From: Bacteroidales bacterium
GTDB lineage: Bacteria; Bacteroidota; Bacteroidia; Bacteroidales; F082
Direction of reading: 5' to 3'
DNA: 53,075 nucleotides
Assembly (NCBI GenBank): GCA_016290215.1
Contig: JAEETH010000018.1
Span: forward strand, 1 to 53,075
Under the pieces are notes generated by a model that searched no databases, was not told the DNA's origin, and worked only from the letters and a program-made list of their open reading frames with translations. A program made the translations under genes and the position numbers. Positions 8,826 through 16,544 of the stretch are shown here, one piece after another (the first letter of the stretch is position 1; each line of letters begins with the position of its first letter).

Positions 8826-8971
8826 AACTCTTAATTTTTAAAGATTGATGCTGCAAAGGAAATACAACTGTCAAGAAAAAGCCGTTGATTAAACGTTTGT
8901 AGTCGACAGTAGTCGTTTGTTGTCGTTTGCTGTCGGATATATATCTGACAATCAAACATATAAAAATATCA

Positions 8972-9002
8972 CAAAAAAAAAGGCTGCCACGGTGTGACAG
9001 CC
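8972..9002 (-). terminator. Rho-independent terminator after gldB
   Basis: On the minus strand a GGCTG/CAGCC stem with inner CAC/GTG pairs and a 3-base loop is followed by nine U residues. It is well placed to end gldB transcription before comM. Confidence 0.75.
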
Positions 9003-9015
9003 CTACATCCCTCAA

Positions 9016-9043
9016 CTCTAAACTCTAAACTCTAAACTCTAAA
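9016..9043. repeat. Four tandem copies of the heptamer CTCTAAA
   Basis: Four exact 7-base units end at the base before the gldB stop codon. A related AGAGTTG array lies behind hflX (42652-42679). Confidence 0.85.
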
Positions 9044-10051
9044 CTATTTCTTCGGCTTATAGCCTGATTCTTGGAAAACACCTTGCAAATCCGTTCGTTG
9101 CAACAGCCGAGGCAAGTCAAAAACATTATTGGATGCGTAGGCACGAATAATGTTCAAGCCAAAGAATTCGCCCAAACGCGAAGGAGCGTCGTTGCTGTAG
9201 GCTTGCGTAAAAGGTCCATCGCCGAACAACATCATATAGGAATCCAAACTGGAATCATACAATCTACGACTGCCCACAATGTCGGCCCACACCGCACCTT
9301 CGTTCTCCACCGCCCAACGCCATTGCTTTGACGAGTAGCCAAGCAACACACTATCAGGCAACAAGGGACACATTGCTTCAATGAAGAAGTCGACCTCGCC
9401 ATTATAGACCATCTCGTCAACGACCAAACCTTGCTTGCGCCACTGGTAAACATAATTCATATACAACTCCTTGGCCACATCTTTCGCCAAAGTCGACACA
9501 TTTCTTCGCAAAGCGATGTATTTTGGCATCCCAATTCGGTCGTACACCTTTTCATCGTCAAGATACCAATCCAATGACACCACCATCACATCATCGAAAA
9601 TTTGGACAGCAGGCACATCGGCCGTGACACCCGTCACGCAAGTAAACACTTTCGTAGGCAATTGAACATCGGGATAATAGTAATGAAAATGCGCCATCAC
9701 ATCCTCCACCACCGGTTCCACTTTCTTCAAGTCGGGAAAAACCTCTTTCACTTTGTTATAGAGGGCGATGCTGAATGGGTCGACAGCGAAATCCTTGAGA
9801 TAGCTAACCGCTTCGGGGTCGCTGAGGTCGCCGCCAAGGAAGACGCGATAACGGTCTTGGAGCTTCATCAGCTCCTGCTGAAAATTGGCGGTGTCAAGGT
9901 TGAAGAGCACCTCTTCGTAGCGGTCAAATTCAATATCAATCGGCTCAGGCTTGATATTTAACTTGGATTTATAGGCAGGCTCTTTTTCTTGGCAGGCAGC
10001 CATGATGAGGATGAGACTGATTAGGGTTAGTGTTTTTACTATGGTATTCAT
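9044..10051 (-). CDS. gldB: Gliding motility lipoprotein GldB
   Basis: Outer-membrane-associated lipoprotein needed for gliding and T9SS stability in Flavobacterium relatives; in non-gliders it probably supports the T9SS. Residues 1-20 form a lipoprotein signal with lipobox MAAC. The body of 335 residues has family landmarks: LNIKPEPIDIEFDRYEEVLF, FLGGDLSDPE, a mid-region DDVMVVSLDWYL and GDGPFTQAYSNDAPSRLGEFFG near the C-terminus. Its upstream region is a tandem repeat that has copied the first bases of the gene (see 10066). The hit fits with gldE and gldD elsewhere in this window. Confidence 0.9.
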   Translation of the reverse strand: MNTIVKTLTLISLILIMAACQEKEPAYKSKLNIKPEPIDIEFDRYEEVLFNLDTANFQQELMKLQDRYRVFLGGDLSDPEAVSYLKDFAVDPFSIALYNKVKEVFPDLKKVEPVVEDVMAHFHYYYPDVQLPTKVFTCVTGVTADVPAVQIFDDVMVVSLDWYLDDEKVYDRIGMPKYIALRRNVSTLAKDVAKELYMNYVYQWRKQGLVVDEMVYNGEVDFFIEAMCPLLPDSVLLGYSSKQWRWAVENEGAVWADIVGSRRLYDSSLDSYMMLFGDGPFTQAYSNDAPSRLGEFFGLNIIRAYASNNVFDLPRLLQRTDLQGVFQESGYKPKK

Positions 10052-10065
10052 ATTGTGTTATTTAT

Positions 10066-10318
10066 CGCCCCTATGGGGCTTGGGGTGGTACTCTGTTCTC
10101 AGGCAGGGACTCACGTCTCCTGTTTACTTACTATGGTATTCATACTGTGGTATTAATCGCCTCTACGGGGCTTGGGGTGGTACTCTCTTCTCAGGCAGGG
10201 ACTCACGTCGCCTGTTTACTGATATGTCGCCCCTACGGGGGGCTTGGTGTGGTACTCTGTTCTCATGCAGGGACTCACGTCTCCTGTTTACTGATATGTC
10301 GCCCCTACGGGGCTACTA
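10066..10318. repeat. Tandem repeat array, units of 92, 70 and 72 bp plus a partial unit
   Basis: Units begin at 10066, 10158, 10228 and 10300. Each starts with a GC-rich hairpin (CGCCCCTACGGGGC type) and continues GGTACTCTGTTCTCAGGCAG, GGGACTCACGTCTCC, TGTTTACT. The first unit carries an extra 28-base tail (10130-10157) that repeats 10038-10065, including the first codons of gldB, with 25 of 28 matches. The array runs from the gldB start to the cinA stop and contains no convincing gene. The frames across it are repeat translations (MSPLRG-like peptides). Confidence 0.85.
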
Positions 10319-11572
10319 TGGGGCTGAAGTGATAAGTATTTGTTGTCGTAGCATTTCGTAAGCCGCTATCGTGGCGCGGTTGATGACATTCTCGCGGTCC
10401 TTACCGAAGTTGAAACGTTTGGAAACCACTCCGTTGGGGGTCGCCACTCCAATCCACACTGTGCCGACAGGGTTTTCATCCGTTCCGCCACTCGGCCCAG
10501 CCACACCCGTTGTGGCCACGCCAAAGTCGGCATCCATTAATTCCCGGACACCTTTAGCCATGGCTTCCACCACTTCCTGACTCACGACTCCACATCTCTC
10601 GATGGTCTCGGCAGGCACGCCCAACACTTTGGTTTTCATCGGCGTGGCATAGGTAACCGCTGTGCCTTTATACACCTCCGAACTTCCAGATATCAACGTA
10701 AACACATGGGCGATATTGCCTCCCGTACAACTCTCAGCCGAAGCGAAGGTCATACCTTTATTAATAAGCAAGTCGAAAACCGTTCGTTCAATGGGTTGGT
10801 CTTGCATGGAAAAGATAAACTCTGAAATCAATTGTGTCAATTTCTCAACCTCGACATCCAATGTCTTACGAAGCAGTTCGGCATCCTCGTGTCGGCCACT
10901 CAAACGCAGGCGCACCATGCCATATTGAGGCAGATAAGCCAAGGAAAGGAAATCGGGCAAAGCCTCTTCCCAGTCCTTGATGCGGTCGGCCAAAAACGAC
11001 TCGCCAATGCCTGTGGTCATGATGACACGCTTCTCGTAAGGCACCGAATGGAACCTCTCCTTGATGCGCGGCAATAGCTCATCGTTGAAGATACCCTTCA
11101 TCTCGAACGGCACGCCAGGCATGAAAACAAAGACAACGCCTTTCTTCTCCAACCACATACAAGGAGCAGTACCATAAGTATTTGGAATATAACAACATGA
11201 CTTGGGCAACATGGCCTGACTACGGTTGCGCTCGCTCATCTGAAAGCCACGACGATTAAAGAGAGAGACGATGTTGTCGTAAGCCTCTTGGCAAAACTCC
11301 AATTCAGTTTCGAAGAACTTGCAAACCGTCGGTTTTGTGATGTCGTCGGCAGTAGGTCCGAGGCCACCAGTCACCAACACCAAGTCGGCATCCATGCAGG
11401 CATTGAAGGCTTCAAGGATGGCTTTCTCGGAGTCACCGATAGTCAGTGCCGAATCCAATTGAAAGCCGGCATCCGAAAGGTGTTCTCCAAGCCATGCCGC
11501 ATTGGTATTAATTACCTGACCGATAAGCAGTTCATCACCGATAGAGATATTCTTTATTACTATTCCTTTCAT
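10316..11572 (-). CDS. cinA: CinA-like protein (nicotinamide-nucleotide amidohydrolase family)
   Basis: The 418 residues have the two-domain CinA layout: an N-terminal MoCF-biosynthesis fold (SIGDELLIGQVINTNAAWLGE, LVLVTGGLGPTADDITK) and a C-terminal PncC amidase (SAESCTGGNIAHVFT, VTYATPMK, GVATTGVAGPSGGT, VGTVWIG). PncC deamidates NMN to recycle pyridine nucleotide by-products; the N-terminal domain may act on ADP-ribose. The start MKGIVIKNISIGDELL is a normal family N-terminus with a TATCTTTG box 18 bases upstream. Its last codons run into the final partial repeat, so the extreme C-terminus may be shaped by that repeat. Confidence 0.95.
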   Translation of the reverse strand: MKGIVIKNISIGDELLIGQVINTNAAWLGEHLSDAGFQLDSALTIGDSEKAILEAFNACMDADLVLVTGGLGPTADDITKPTVCKFFETELEFCQEAYDNIVSLFNRRGFQMSERNRSQAMLPKSCCYIPNTYGTAPCMWLEKKGVVFVFMPGVPFEMKGIFNDELLPRIKERFHSVPYEKRVIMTTGIGESFLADRIKDWEEALPDFLSLAYLPQYGMVRLRLSGRHEDAELLRKTLDVEVEKLTQLISEFIFSMQDQPIERTVFDLLINKGMTFASAESCTGGNIAHVFTLISGSSEVYKGTAVTYATPMKTKVLGVPAETIERCGVVSQEVVEAMAKGVRELMDADFGVATTGVAGPSGGTDENPVGTVWIGVATPNGVVSKRFNFGKDRENVINRATIAAYEMLRQQILITSAP

Positions 11573-11589
11573 CGCATTTCAAATTTGTG

Positions 11590-11597
11590 CAAAGATA
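11590..11597 (-). promoter_or_regulatory. -7 box for cinA
   Basis: TATCTTTG on the minus strand, 18 bases upstream of the cinA ATG. Confidence 0.5.
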
Positions 11598-11649
11598 GGC
11601 CATTTTTCGGCTGTCAGCACCAAAATAACGGGCATTTCAATTATTTTCG

Positions 11650-11657
11650 TATTTTTG
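11650..11657 (+). promoter_or_regulatory. -7 box for the nucleoside phosphorylase gene
   Basis: TATTTTTG on the plus strand, 22 bases before the ATG at 11679. It overlaps the TTG that would begin a longer frame, which supports the shorter start. Confidence 0.5.
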
Positions 11658-11678
11658 CATTTTCAAATCCATCAAACC

Positions 11679-12560
11679 ATGAATCAACCTATCCCAGCAT
11701 CACAACTTGTCCTCAATGCCGAGGGCGCAGTATATCACCTTAACCTTCATCCCGACCAGCTTGCCGATGACGTCATCCTTGTCGGCGACCCCGCTCGCGT
11801 CGACGAGATTGCCTCTTTCTTTGACAAAATTGAATTAAAACGCCAGAATCGCGAACTTGTCACATGCACTGGCTATTTCAACGGCAAGCGCATCACTGCC
11901 ATGTCGACAGGCATGGGCACCGACAACCTCGACATCGTAATGAACGAACTCGACGCCTTAGCCAACATCGACCTGAAAACCAGGATGCCCAAGGAAGAAC
12001 ATCGCTCGCTGAACCTCATCCGATTAGGCACTTGTGGAGCCTTGCAGCCCGACATCGAAGTCGGTGACAGCTATGTGGCCACACGTTACGCCATTGGTTT
12101 GGACGGTCTGCTTTACTTCTACGAGAAGAATAAAGAGGTGAATGAAATCGCGATGCGCGATGCCTTCATCAAGCAGATGAACTACCCGACAGACCTCCCC
12201 AAGCCCTACGTTGTGGAAGGCTCGAAAGAACTGTATGACCGCTTGGCACAAGGCTATTATCAAGGCGTTACAGCCACTGCGCCAGGATTTTACGGTCCAC
12301 AAGGCCGCACGCTAAGGATGCATCTTTCTTACCCCGAACTCAACCGCAAGATTGAAGCGTTTGAATATCAAGGATGGCACGTTTGCAATTTCGAGATGGA
12401 ATCATCGGCGCTCTATGGTCTTGGCAAGATGATGGGGCACAACTGCCTGACCATTTGCGTGGCCATCGCCAACCGAGTGACCGAAAAGTTCGCCAGCGAC
12501 TATCATCCATACATTAGGAAACTCGTTTCGAACACCTTGGAAAGACTTACCGAAAGATAA
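11679..12560 (+). CDS. Nucleoside phosphorylase (PNP/uridine phosphorylase family)
   Basis: Cleaves a nucleoside with phosphate to a base and ribose 1-phosphate for salvage. Family motifs are in order: VILVGDPARVDEIASFF near residue 35, STGMGTDNLDIVMNEL (phosphate-binding turn), RLGTCGALQPDIEVGD and the nucleoside-binding FEMESSALYGLGKM. The length of 293 residues is normal for NP-I enzymes. The ATG gives MNQPIPASQLVLN; an upstream TTG would start inside the promoter box and is rejected. The gene is monocistronic. The substrate (uridine or purine nucleoside) cannot be fixed from sequence alone, although the Glu-Met-Glu motif is shared with uridine phosphorylases. Confidence 0.92.
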   Translation: MNQPIPASQLVLNAEGAVYHLNLHPDQLADDVILVGDPARVDEIASFFDKIELKRQNRELVTCTGYFNGKRITAMSTGMGTDNLDIVMNELDALANIDLKTRMPKEEHRSLNLIRLGTCGALQPDIEVGDSYVATRYAIGLDGLLYFYEKNKEVNEIAMRDAFIKQMNYPTDLPKPYVVEGSKELYDRLAQGYYQGVTATAPGFYGPQGRTLRMHLSYPELNRKIEAFEYQGWHVCNFEMESSALYGLGKMMGHNCLTICVAIANRVTEKFASDYHPYIRKLVSNTLERLTER

Positions 12561-12627
12561 ACAACATCAAAAAGATAGGAAAATAAGTTTTTTTTCTATT
12601 ATTATTATAATATATGAAAAAAATGTC

Positions 12628-12635
12628 TATCTTTG
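12628..12635 (+). promoter_or_regulatory. -7 box for the OmpA-like gene
   Basis: TATCTTTG on the plus strand in an AT-rich region 53 bases before the ATG. Confidence 0.5.
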
Positions 12636-12687
12636 CAAGTTGATATTGTTCAGTTTTGATTATTAAAACTAATAGCATATTAAAACC

Positions 12688-13980
12688 ATGAAGAAAGTAT
12701 TTATCACATTAATCGCGGTTTTCGCCATAGCTTCATCGGTAATGGCCAATGGGCATGTGGATTCAGTTCGTTATCTGACGACCAAAGCGTGGAAAAACTG
12801 GTACATCTCGGCCAGCGGAACCTGCAATTGGTGGCAAGGTAGTTTGAGACTGCCAGAGGGCTTTACCAATAGTTATACAAAAGTGTATTGGGATCAACCT
12901 CATTTCGGTGTTTCGGTTAATTTCGGAAAGTGGATTAATCACAGAATTGCCGTGAGATTCTCTTACGACAATACCGTAATCAACAGTTTTATCTTTGGTA
13001 GGCACGCCGGCCTTCCTCATATTCAATACCTTTATGGTGATGAACCTGAATTAGTTGAGTCTGTAAATGGCGATGAAGTTTATAAAACTTTCATGCATTA
13101 CAAAAACCTTACAGCACAATTCATGATTAGCCCCATTGATTTCTTCCAAGGCTATTACAATCCTAAAAGAATATGGACACCTGTGCTTTATGTCAGTGCT
13201 GGAGGTGCATTGACTTCCAACAGAGTGTTCCTTACCCAAAACGTGTTGGATTTTATCAATTACAACAACTATTTTGATATCACTAAGATCGATGGAACTA
13301 ATTTTGAGTTGTCATTAGGCGCTGGTTTACTCAATAATTTCAGAATAAGCGAACATTTTGACCTCAGCCTCGACATCAAATGGAATTTCCACAGATGGAC
13401 CCTTGACTCTTGGGCACATGAATATCCTGACGGTGGCCAAGCCTTCTTTGCCGAGAACAATCGTGATATTAGGCCCAAAAGATTCGACAACATGTACACT
13501 ATTGGTGCTGGCCTTACCTACTACTTCTCCAGAGAATATGACCTGCCCGTCAACTGTTGCGAAGAGATGGATTCCTTCAGAAAGAAACTTGATGAATTTG
13601 TCGAATGCGACACCATCGTGAAGTTCGTCAACGTAGAGTCTGAAGACGCTATCAGCTATCCTTTCTCCATCTTCTTCCACCGCGATTCTTATCAGCTGAT
13701 GTCAAGAAGAGACATCGTCAATTTGAAAGAGATTGCCCAAGTGGCCATGGAAAATGGTTACAAGATCAAACTGACGGGTTCATGTGATAGCGCCACCGCT
13801 ACTCCGGCCTACAACCAGACCCTTTCGGAGAACCGATGCCGCAAAATCATGATAGAGCTTTTGGAATTGGGTGTTCCCGAGAGCCAAATCATCCTCGACC
13901 CGATTGGTGGTGTGAAGCATCTCGACCCAACGGAATACGACCGCCGTGTCCTCGTCCAATTAGTTAGGGAAGCTCAATAA
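12688..13980 (+). CDS. Outer-membrane beta-barrel protein with C-terminal OmpA domain
   Basis: A 430-residue envelope protein. Signal peptide MKKVFITLIAVFAIASSVMA; then a barrel-like region of alternating aromatic strands to about residue 285 (ending YTIGAGLTYYFSREYD). After a linker comes an OmpA-like peptidoglycan-binding domain (SYPFSIFFHRDSYQLMSRRD, ending NRCRKIMIELLELGVPESQI). It likely anchors the outer membrane to the cell wall. The ligand residues are less canonical than in E. coli OmpA: the usual TD.G motif reads TGSCDS. It is monocistronic with its own promoter and a strong terminator shared with the convergent gene. Confidence 0.88.
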   Translation: MKKVFITLIAVFAIASSVMANGHVDSVRYLTTKAWKNWYISASGTCNWWQGSLRLPEGFTNSYTKVYWDQPHFGVSVNFGKWINHRIAVRFSYDNTVINSFIFGRHAGLPHIQYLYGDEPELVESVNGDEVYKTFMHYKNLTAQFMISPIDFFQGYYNPKRIWTPVLYVSAGGALTSNRVFLTQNVLDFINYNNYFDITKIDGTNFELSLGAGLLNNFRISEHFDLSLDIKWNFHRWTLDSWAHEYPDGGQAFFAENNRDIRPKRFDNMYTIGAGLTYYFSREYDLPVNCCEEMDSFRKKLDEFVECDTIVKFVNVESEDAISYPFSIFFHRDSYQLMSRRDIVNLKEIAQVAMENGYKIKLTGSCDSATATPAYNQTLSENRCRKIMIELLELGVPESQIILDPIGGVKHLDPTEYDRRVLVQLVREAQ

Positions 13981-14004
13981 ACAAAACTAACTTAACCTAT
14001 AGAA

Positions 14005-14035
14005 AAGCCTGACGGAAATCCGCCAGGCTTTTTTC
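14005..14035. terminator. Bidirectional terminator between convergent barrel genes
   Basis: A 12-bp stem (AAGCCTGACGGA / TCCGCCAGGCTT, one mismatch) with a 2-base loop has a T run on the plus strand and a shorter T-rich tract on the other. It can serve both convergent genes. Confidence 0.8.
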
Positions 14036-14059
14036 GTTACTCAAGGTGAGGTCTTTAAC

Positions 14060-14752
14060 TCATAACATGATACCGACCTCAATACCGATGAAATTGTTGC
14101 GCAAGATGATCCCCGTTTGCTTCTCCAATGAACTGACAAAAGCATTGACGAATGCATGGTTGAATGTCAGCTGGGCAAAAACACTCAATAATTGATTGAG
14201 CTCATATTCGGCTCCCACACCGAAAACCAACGACGGTTGGAAAGCACGATACTGATTGGTGCAGTCCTCGTATGTATCGCCATGGAAGTCGGTCCAATAT
14301 AAGCTATACTCATCCTTGCCAAAGTCCTTAAGGTTAAAGCCTAAGCTACCACCAGCCTCAACATAAGCATCGAACAAGCCCGCAATATCAAACTTGGCTT
14401 TAACTTTAATCGGAATCTCAAGGTTGGAAGCCTTCAGTCGACGCGAAACCGACACATTGTTCTCATATAAATGGTCTTCAGTCATCCTATAGTCAATGAA
14501 ACGATATTTCATGCGATAGAAATTAATATCCGTACCCGTCGACACTGCAATATTGTCAGTAAAATAATAGTCGAGGACGAGGCCTGCATTGAAACCTAAC
14601 CCCATCTCTTCGTGTTGTGTCACAACGGATCCTGAGCTGGCCCAATCGAAACTCGGACCCAGCTTCAAACCGATTCTGAAATCACCACTTTGTGCGATGC
14701 CACCTAATGCAAACAGCACTACAAAACTGAAAATCAATGATATTTTCTTCAT
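14060..14752 (-). CDS. Outer-membrane beta-barrel protein (porin-like, PorT/OMP_b-brl type)
   Basis: A 230-residue protein with signal peptide MKKISLIFSFVVLFALGGIAQ and a small 8-10 strand barrel: FRIGLKLGPSFDWAS, GFNAGLVLDYYFTDNIAVSTG, NLEIPIKVKAKF, FGVGAEYELNQLLSVFAQLTF, ending FIGIEVGIML. The 'LEIPI' strand and the GxxxGLVxDYYF pattern are typical of Bacteroidota porin-family proteins. It resembles the barrel at 15676-16434 (same KxGPxxxW opening and 'YEIPIMLK' strand), so the two are probably paralogues. Ligand unknown. Confidence 0.85.
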   Translation of the reverse strand: MKKISLIFSFVVLFALGGIAQSGDFRIGLKLGPSFDWASSGSVVTQHEEMGLGFNAGLVLDYYFTDNIAVSTGTDINFYRMKYRFIDYRMTEDHLYENNVSVSRRLKASNLEIPIKVKAKFDIAGLFDAYVEAGGSLGFNLKDFGKDEYSLYWTDFHGDTYEDCTNQYRAFQPSLVFGVGAEYELNQLLSVFAQLTFNHAFVNAFVSSLEKQTGIILRNNFIGIEVGIML

Positions 14753-14772
14753 AACAAATAGATTTAGACCTA

Positions 14773-14780
14773 CAAAAGTA
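14773..14780 (-). promoter_or_regulatory. -7 box for the barrel gene at 14060
   Basis: TACTTTTG on the minus strand, 20 bases before the start codon. Confidence 0.5.
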
Positions 14781-14822
14781 ATTTATTTTGCCGACATTTC
14801 CCCAAAATCCGAAAATGATTGT

Positions 14823-14830
14823 TACTTTTG
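14823..14830 (+). promoter_or_regulatory. -7 box for the barrel gene at 14870
   Basis: TACTTTTG on the plus strand. With the box at 14773-14780 it forms a divergent promoter pair in a 117-base gap. Confidence 0.5.
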
Positions 14831-14869
14831 CGGTCAAATTGAACTAATCATCAATCAAATCACATTAAA

Positions 14870-15598
14870 ATGAAAAAGACATTATTAATGATGGCTGTCC
14901 TGCTCATGATGGGTAGCGCAGCATTTGCCGGTGGCGGCTTCGACATTGCCATCGGCCCTAAAGTAGGTTACCAAACCGCTAAACTCTCCTACAAGAAAGC
15001 CGACATCAAGGACGGATTCTCCAACCACTTCACAGCTGGTATTTTTGGCCGCGTCACCTTTGGCAGGCTCTATGTGCAGCCTGAATTAATGTATTTCAAG
15101 ACTTCGAACGTCTTCGACGTCAGGTTCACGGGAACAGATTCCGACAACATTTTCAACATTCCGACTGGCGCCAATGTGAACCTCACCTTAAACCAAGCCA
15201 ACCTGCAACTTCCCATCTTAGTTGGCGTCAAAATCATCGACCTTGACGTCGTCTCCGTGCGTGGCCATGTTGGACCTACCGCCAACTTCGTCCTGAAATC
15301 AAAGACTTTGGTCGACTACTCTTACTCCGCTACTGGTGACGGCACAGAACAACATGGGCAATCCACCAGCGAGAAGAACGAGACCTTCAACACCAAGTCC
15401 ATTACATGGGGTGCACAAGTCGGCGTCGGTGTCGATGTGCTGAAGCGCATCACGCTCGACATCAACTACAACTTCGGCTTGAGCAAAGTGTTCGAGCAGC
15501 TGAACACCACCACTTTAGGCGAGTATTTCGATTTCGGCAATACCGACTACTCCAGACAAAACACGTTCATGGTGACCGTGGGTTTCAAGTTCTTCTAA
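14870..15598 (+). CDS. Outer-membrane beta-barrel protein, 242 aa
   Basis: Signal peptide MKKTLLMMAVLLMMGSAAFAG, then a barrel of alternating strands: DIAIGPKVGYQTAKLSY, FTAGIFGRVTFGRLYVQPELMY, LQLPILVGVKIID, VRGHVGPTANFVL, WGAQVGVGVDVLKRITLDINYNF, ending FMVTVGFKFF with a terminal aromatic as expected for BAM recognition. It belongs to the broad porin/OMP_b-brl class but is divergent from the two flanking minus-strand barrels. Ligand unknown. It is divergent from 14060-14752 and convergent with 15676-16434. Confidence 0.85.
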   Translation: MKKTLLMMAVLLMMGSAAFAGGGFDIAIGPKVGYQTAKLSYKKADIKDGFSNHFTAGIFGRVTFGRLYVQPELMYFKTSNVFDVRFTGTDSDNIFNIPTGANVNLTLNQANLQLPILVGVKIIDLDVVSVRGHVGPTANFVLKSKTLVDYSYSATGDGTEQHGQSTSEKNETFNTKSITWGAQVGVGVDVLKRITLDINYNFGLSKVFEQLNTTTLGEYFDFGNTDYSRQNTFMVTVGFKFF

Positions 15599-15620
15599 AC
15601 CATTGGTTACAAGCACAAAA

Positions 15621-15654
15621 AAGGAGAGCGGCTCAATCGAGTCGCTCTCTTTGT
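15621..15654. terminator. Terminator between convergent barrel genes
   Basis: GAGAGCGGCTC / GAGTCGCTCTC stem (one mismatch) with a 4-base loop and a T-rich tail. It sits between two converging genes and has A-rich sequence on the other side, so it can act both ways. Confidence 0.7.
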
Positions 15655-15675
15655 GTTTCTTAGCCAAGCGGTTTT

Positions 15676-16434
15676 TTAGAAGAGGACGCCCATTTCGAAA
15701 CCGACACGGTTTTGAAGAACATTCAACTTGGTATCACGATCACCGATTTTTTCTCCGTTCTCATTGTAGTAATTACCCGCATAATTGGGGGAAATGTGGT
15801 TGATATTGTTGATGAAATCGTGTGAGAAATAGAAACCGGCGAAGAGGCGGGTCGACTCATCAAGGGCATACTGGGCACCAGCTCCAATCTTCAGAGAAGT
15901 ACGGAAAAGGCTGTATTCCTTATTAGTGATGCTCCACTTATCAGGGGTAACAATTCCATCGGCAGGGATGGCATCCTTCACCCTAACTTTTTGAGGAACC
16001 AGACCCAAGCCAGCACCCACTTGTGCGTAAATGCGAACAGGAGCATTACCGAGTTCATTCGTGACCATCTTCAGCATGATCGGAATCTCGTAAATGGTCG
16101 TCTTGTAGATTCTGTCAACGCCATACATTTCAAGGTATGGCTCGGGATTTAAGCTATCCGTAACCATTCGGCCATTATCAAACATGTAATGACCACCCAT
16201 GAAACCCACATTGACACCTGTGGAAATGGCATAGTTTTCAGCAAAATAGAATTCGGCAACTACGCCTAAGTCGAAGCCTGCCCTGGAGCCTTCTCTAACG
16301 GCTGCAGCGGTGGTTGAACCCGTCCAACCCAAGTTCGGACCTACCTTGAAACCAAAGGCAAAACCATCATTTTGCGCTGATGCGCTCAGCGACAAGGCCA
16401 ACATAAGGCCAATGAAAAGTAAGTTTTTCTTCAT
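15676..16434 (-). CDS. Outer-membrane beta-barrel protein, 252 aa
   Basis: Signal peptide MKKNLLFIGLMLALSLSASAQ followed by FAFGFKVGPNLGWTGS, GFDLGVVAEFYFAENYAISTGVNVGF, YEIPIMLKMVTNELG, VRIYAQVGAGLGLVPQ, LKIGAGAQYALDESTRLFAGFYFSHDF and a final VGFEMGVLF. This matches the layout of the barrel at 14060-14752, so the two are probably paralogues. No partner gene is cotranscribed. It is likely a small surface barrel of unknown cargo. Confidence 0.85.
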   Translation of the reverse strand: MKKNLLFIGLMLALSLSASAQNDGFAFGFKVGPNLGWTGSTTAAAVREGSRAGFDLGVVAEFYFAENYAISTGVNVGFMGGHYMFDNGRMVTDSLNPEPYLEMYGVDRIYKTTIYEIPIMLKMVTNELGNAPVRIYAQVGAGLGLVPQKVRVKDAIPADGIVTPDKWSITNKEYSLFRTSLKIGAGAQYALDESTRLFAGFYFSHDFINNINHISPNYAGNYYNENGEKIGDRDTKLNVLQNRVGFEMGVLF

Positions 16435-16459
16435 TTTGATAGATTTTTGAATTACATGG

Positions 16460-16467
16460 CAAAAGTA
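16460..16467 (-). promoter_or_regulatory. -7 box for the barrel gene at 15676
   Basis: TACTTTTG on the minus strand, 25 bases upstream of the ATG. Confidence 0.5.
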
Positions 16468-16507
16468 GTCTTTTTTTCAATAACACTCATAAATCATGGA
16501 AAATTTC

Positions 16508-16515
16508 TACCTTTG
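16508..16515 (+). promoter_or_regulatory. -7 box for pepP
   Basis: TACCTTTG on the plus strand, 29 bases upstream of the ATG. It is divergent from the box at 16460-16467. Confidence 0.5.
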
Positions 16516-16544
16516 TAGGATGAAACCAGCATAATCGCATCATT

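Noticed and set aside
10066-10318. Possible CRISPR array
   Set aside because: Whole units repeat including the would-be spacers, unit lengths are 70-92 bp, and no cas genes are nearby.
10002-10361. Overlapping plus-strand frames of ~100-120 residues with MSPLRG words
   Set aside because: Translations of the 70-92 bp tandem repeat in two frames; no coding signal.
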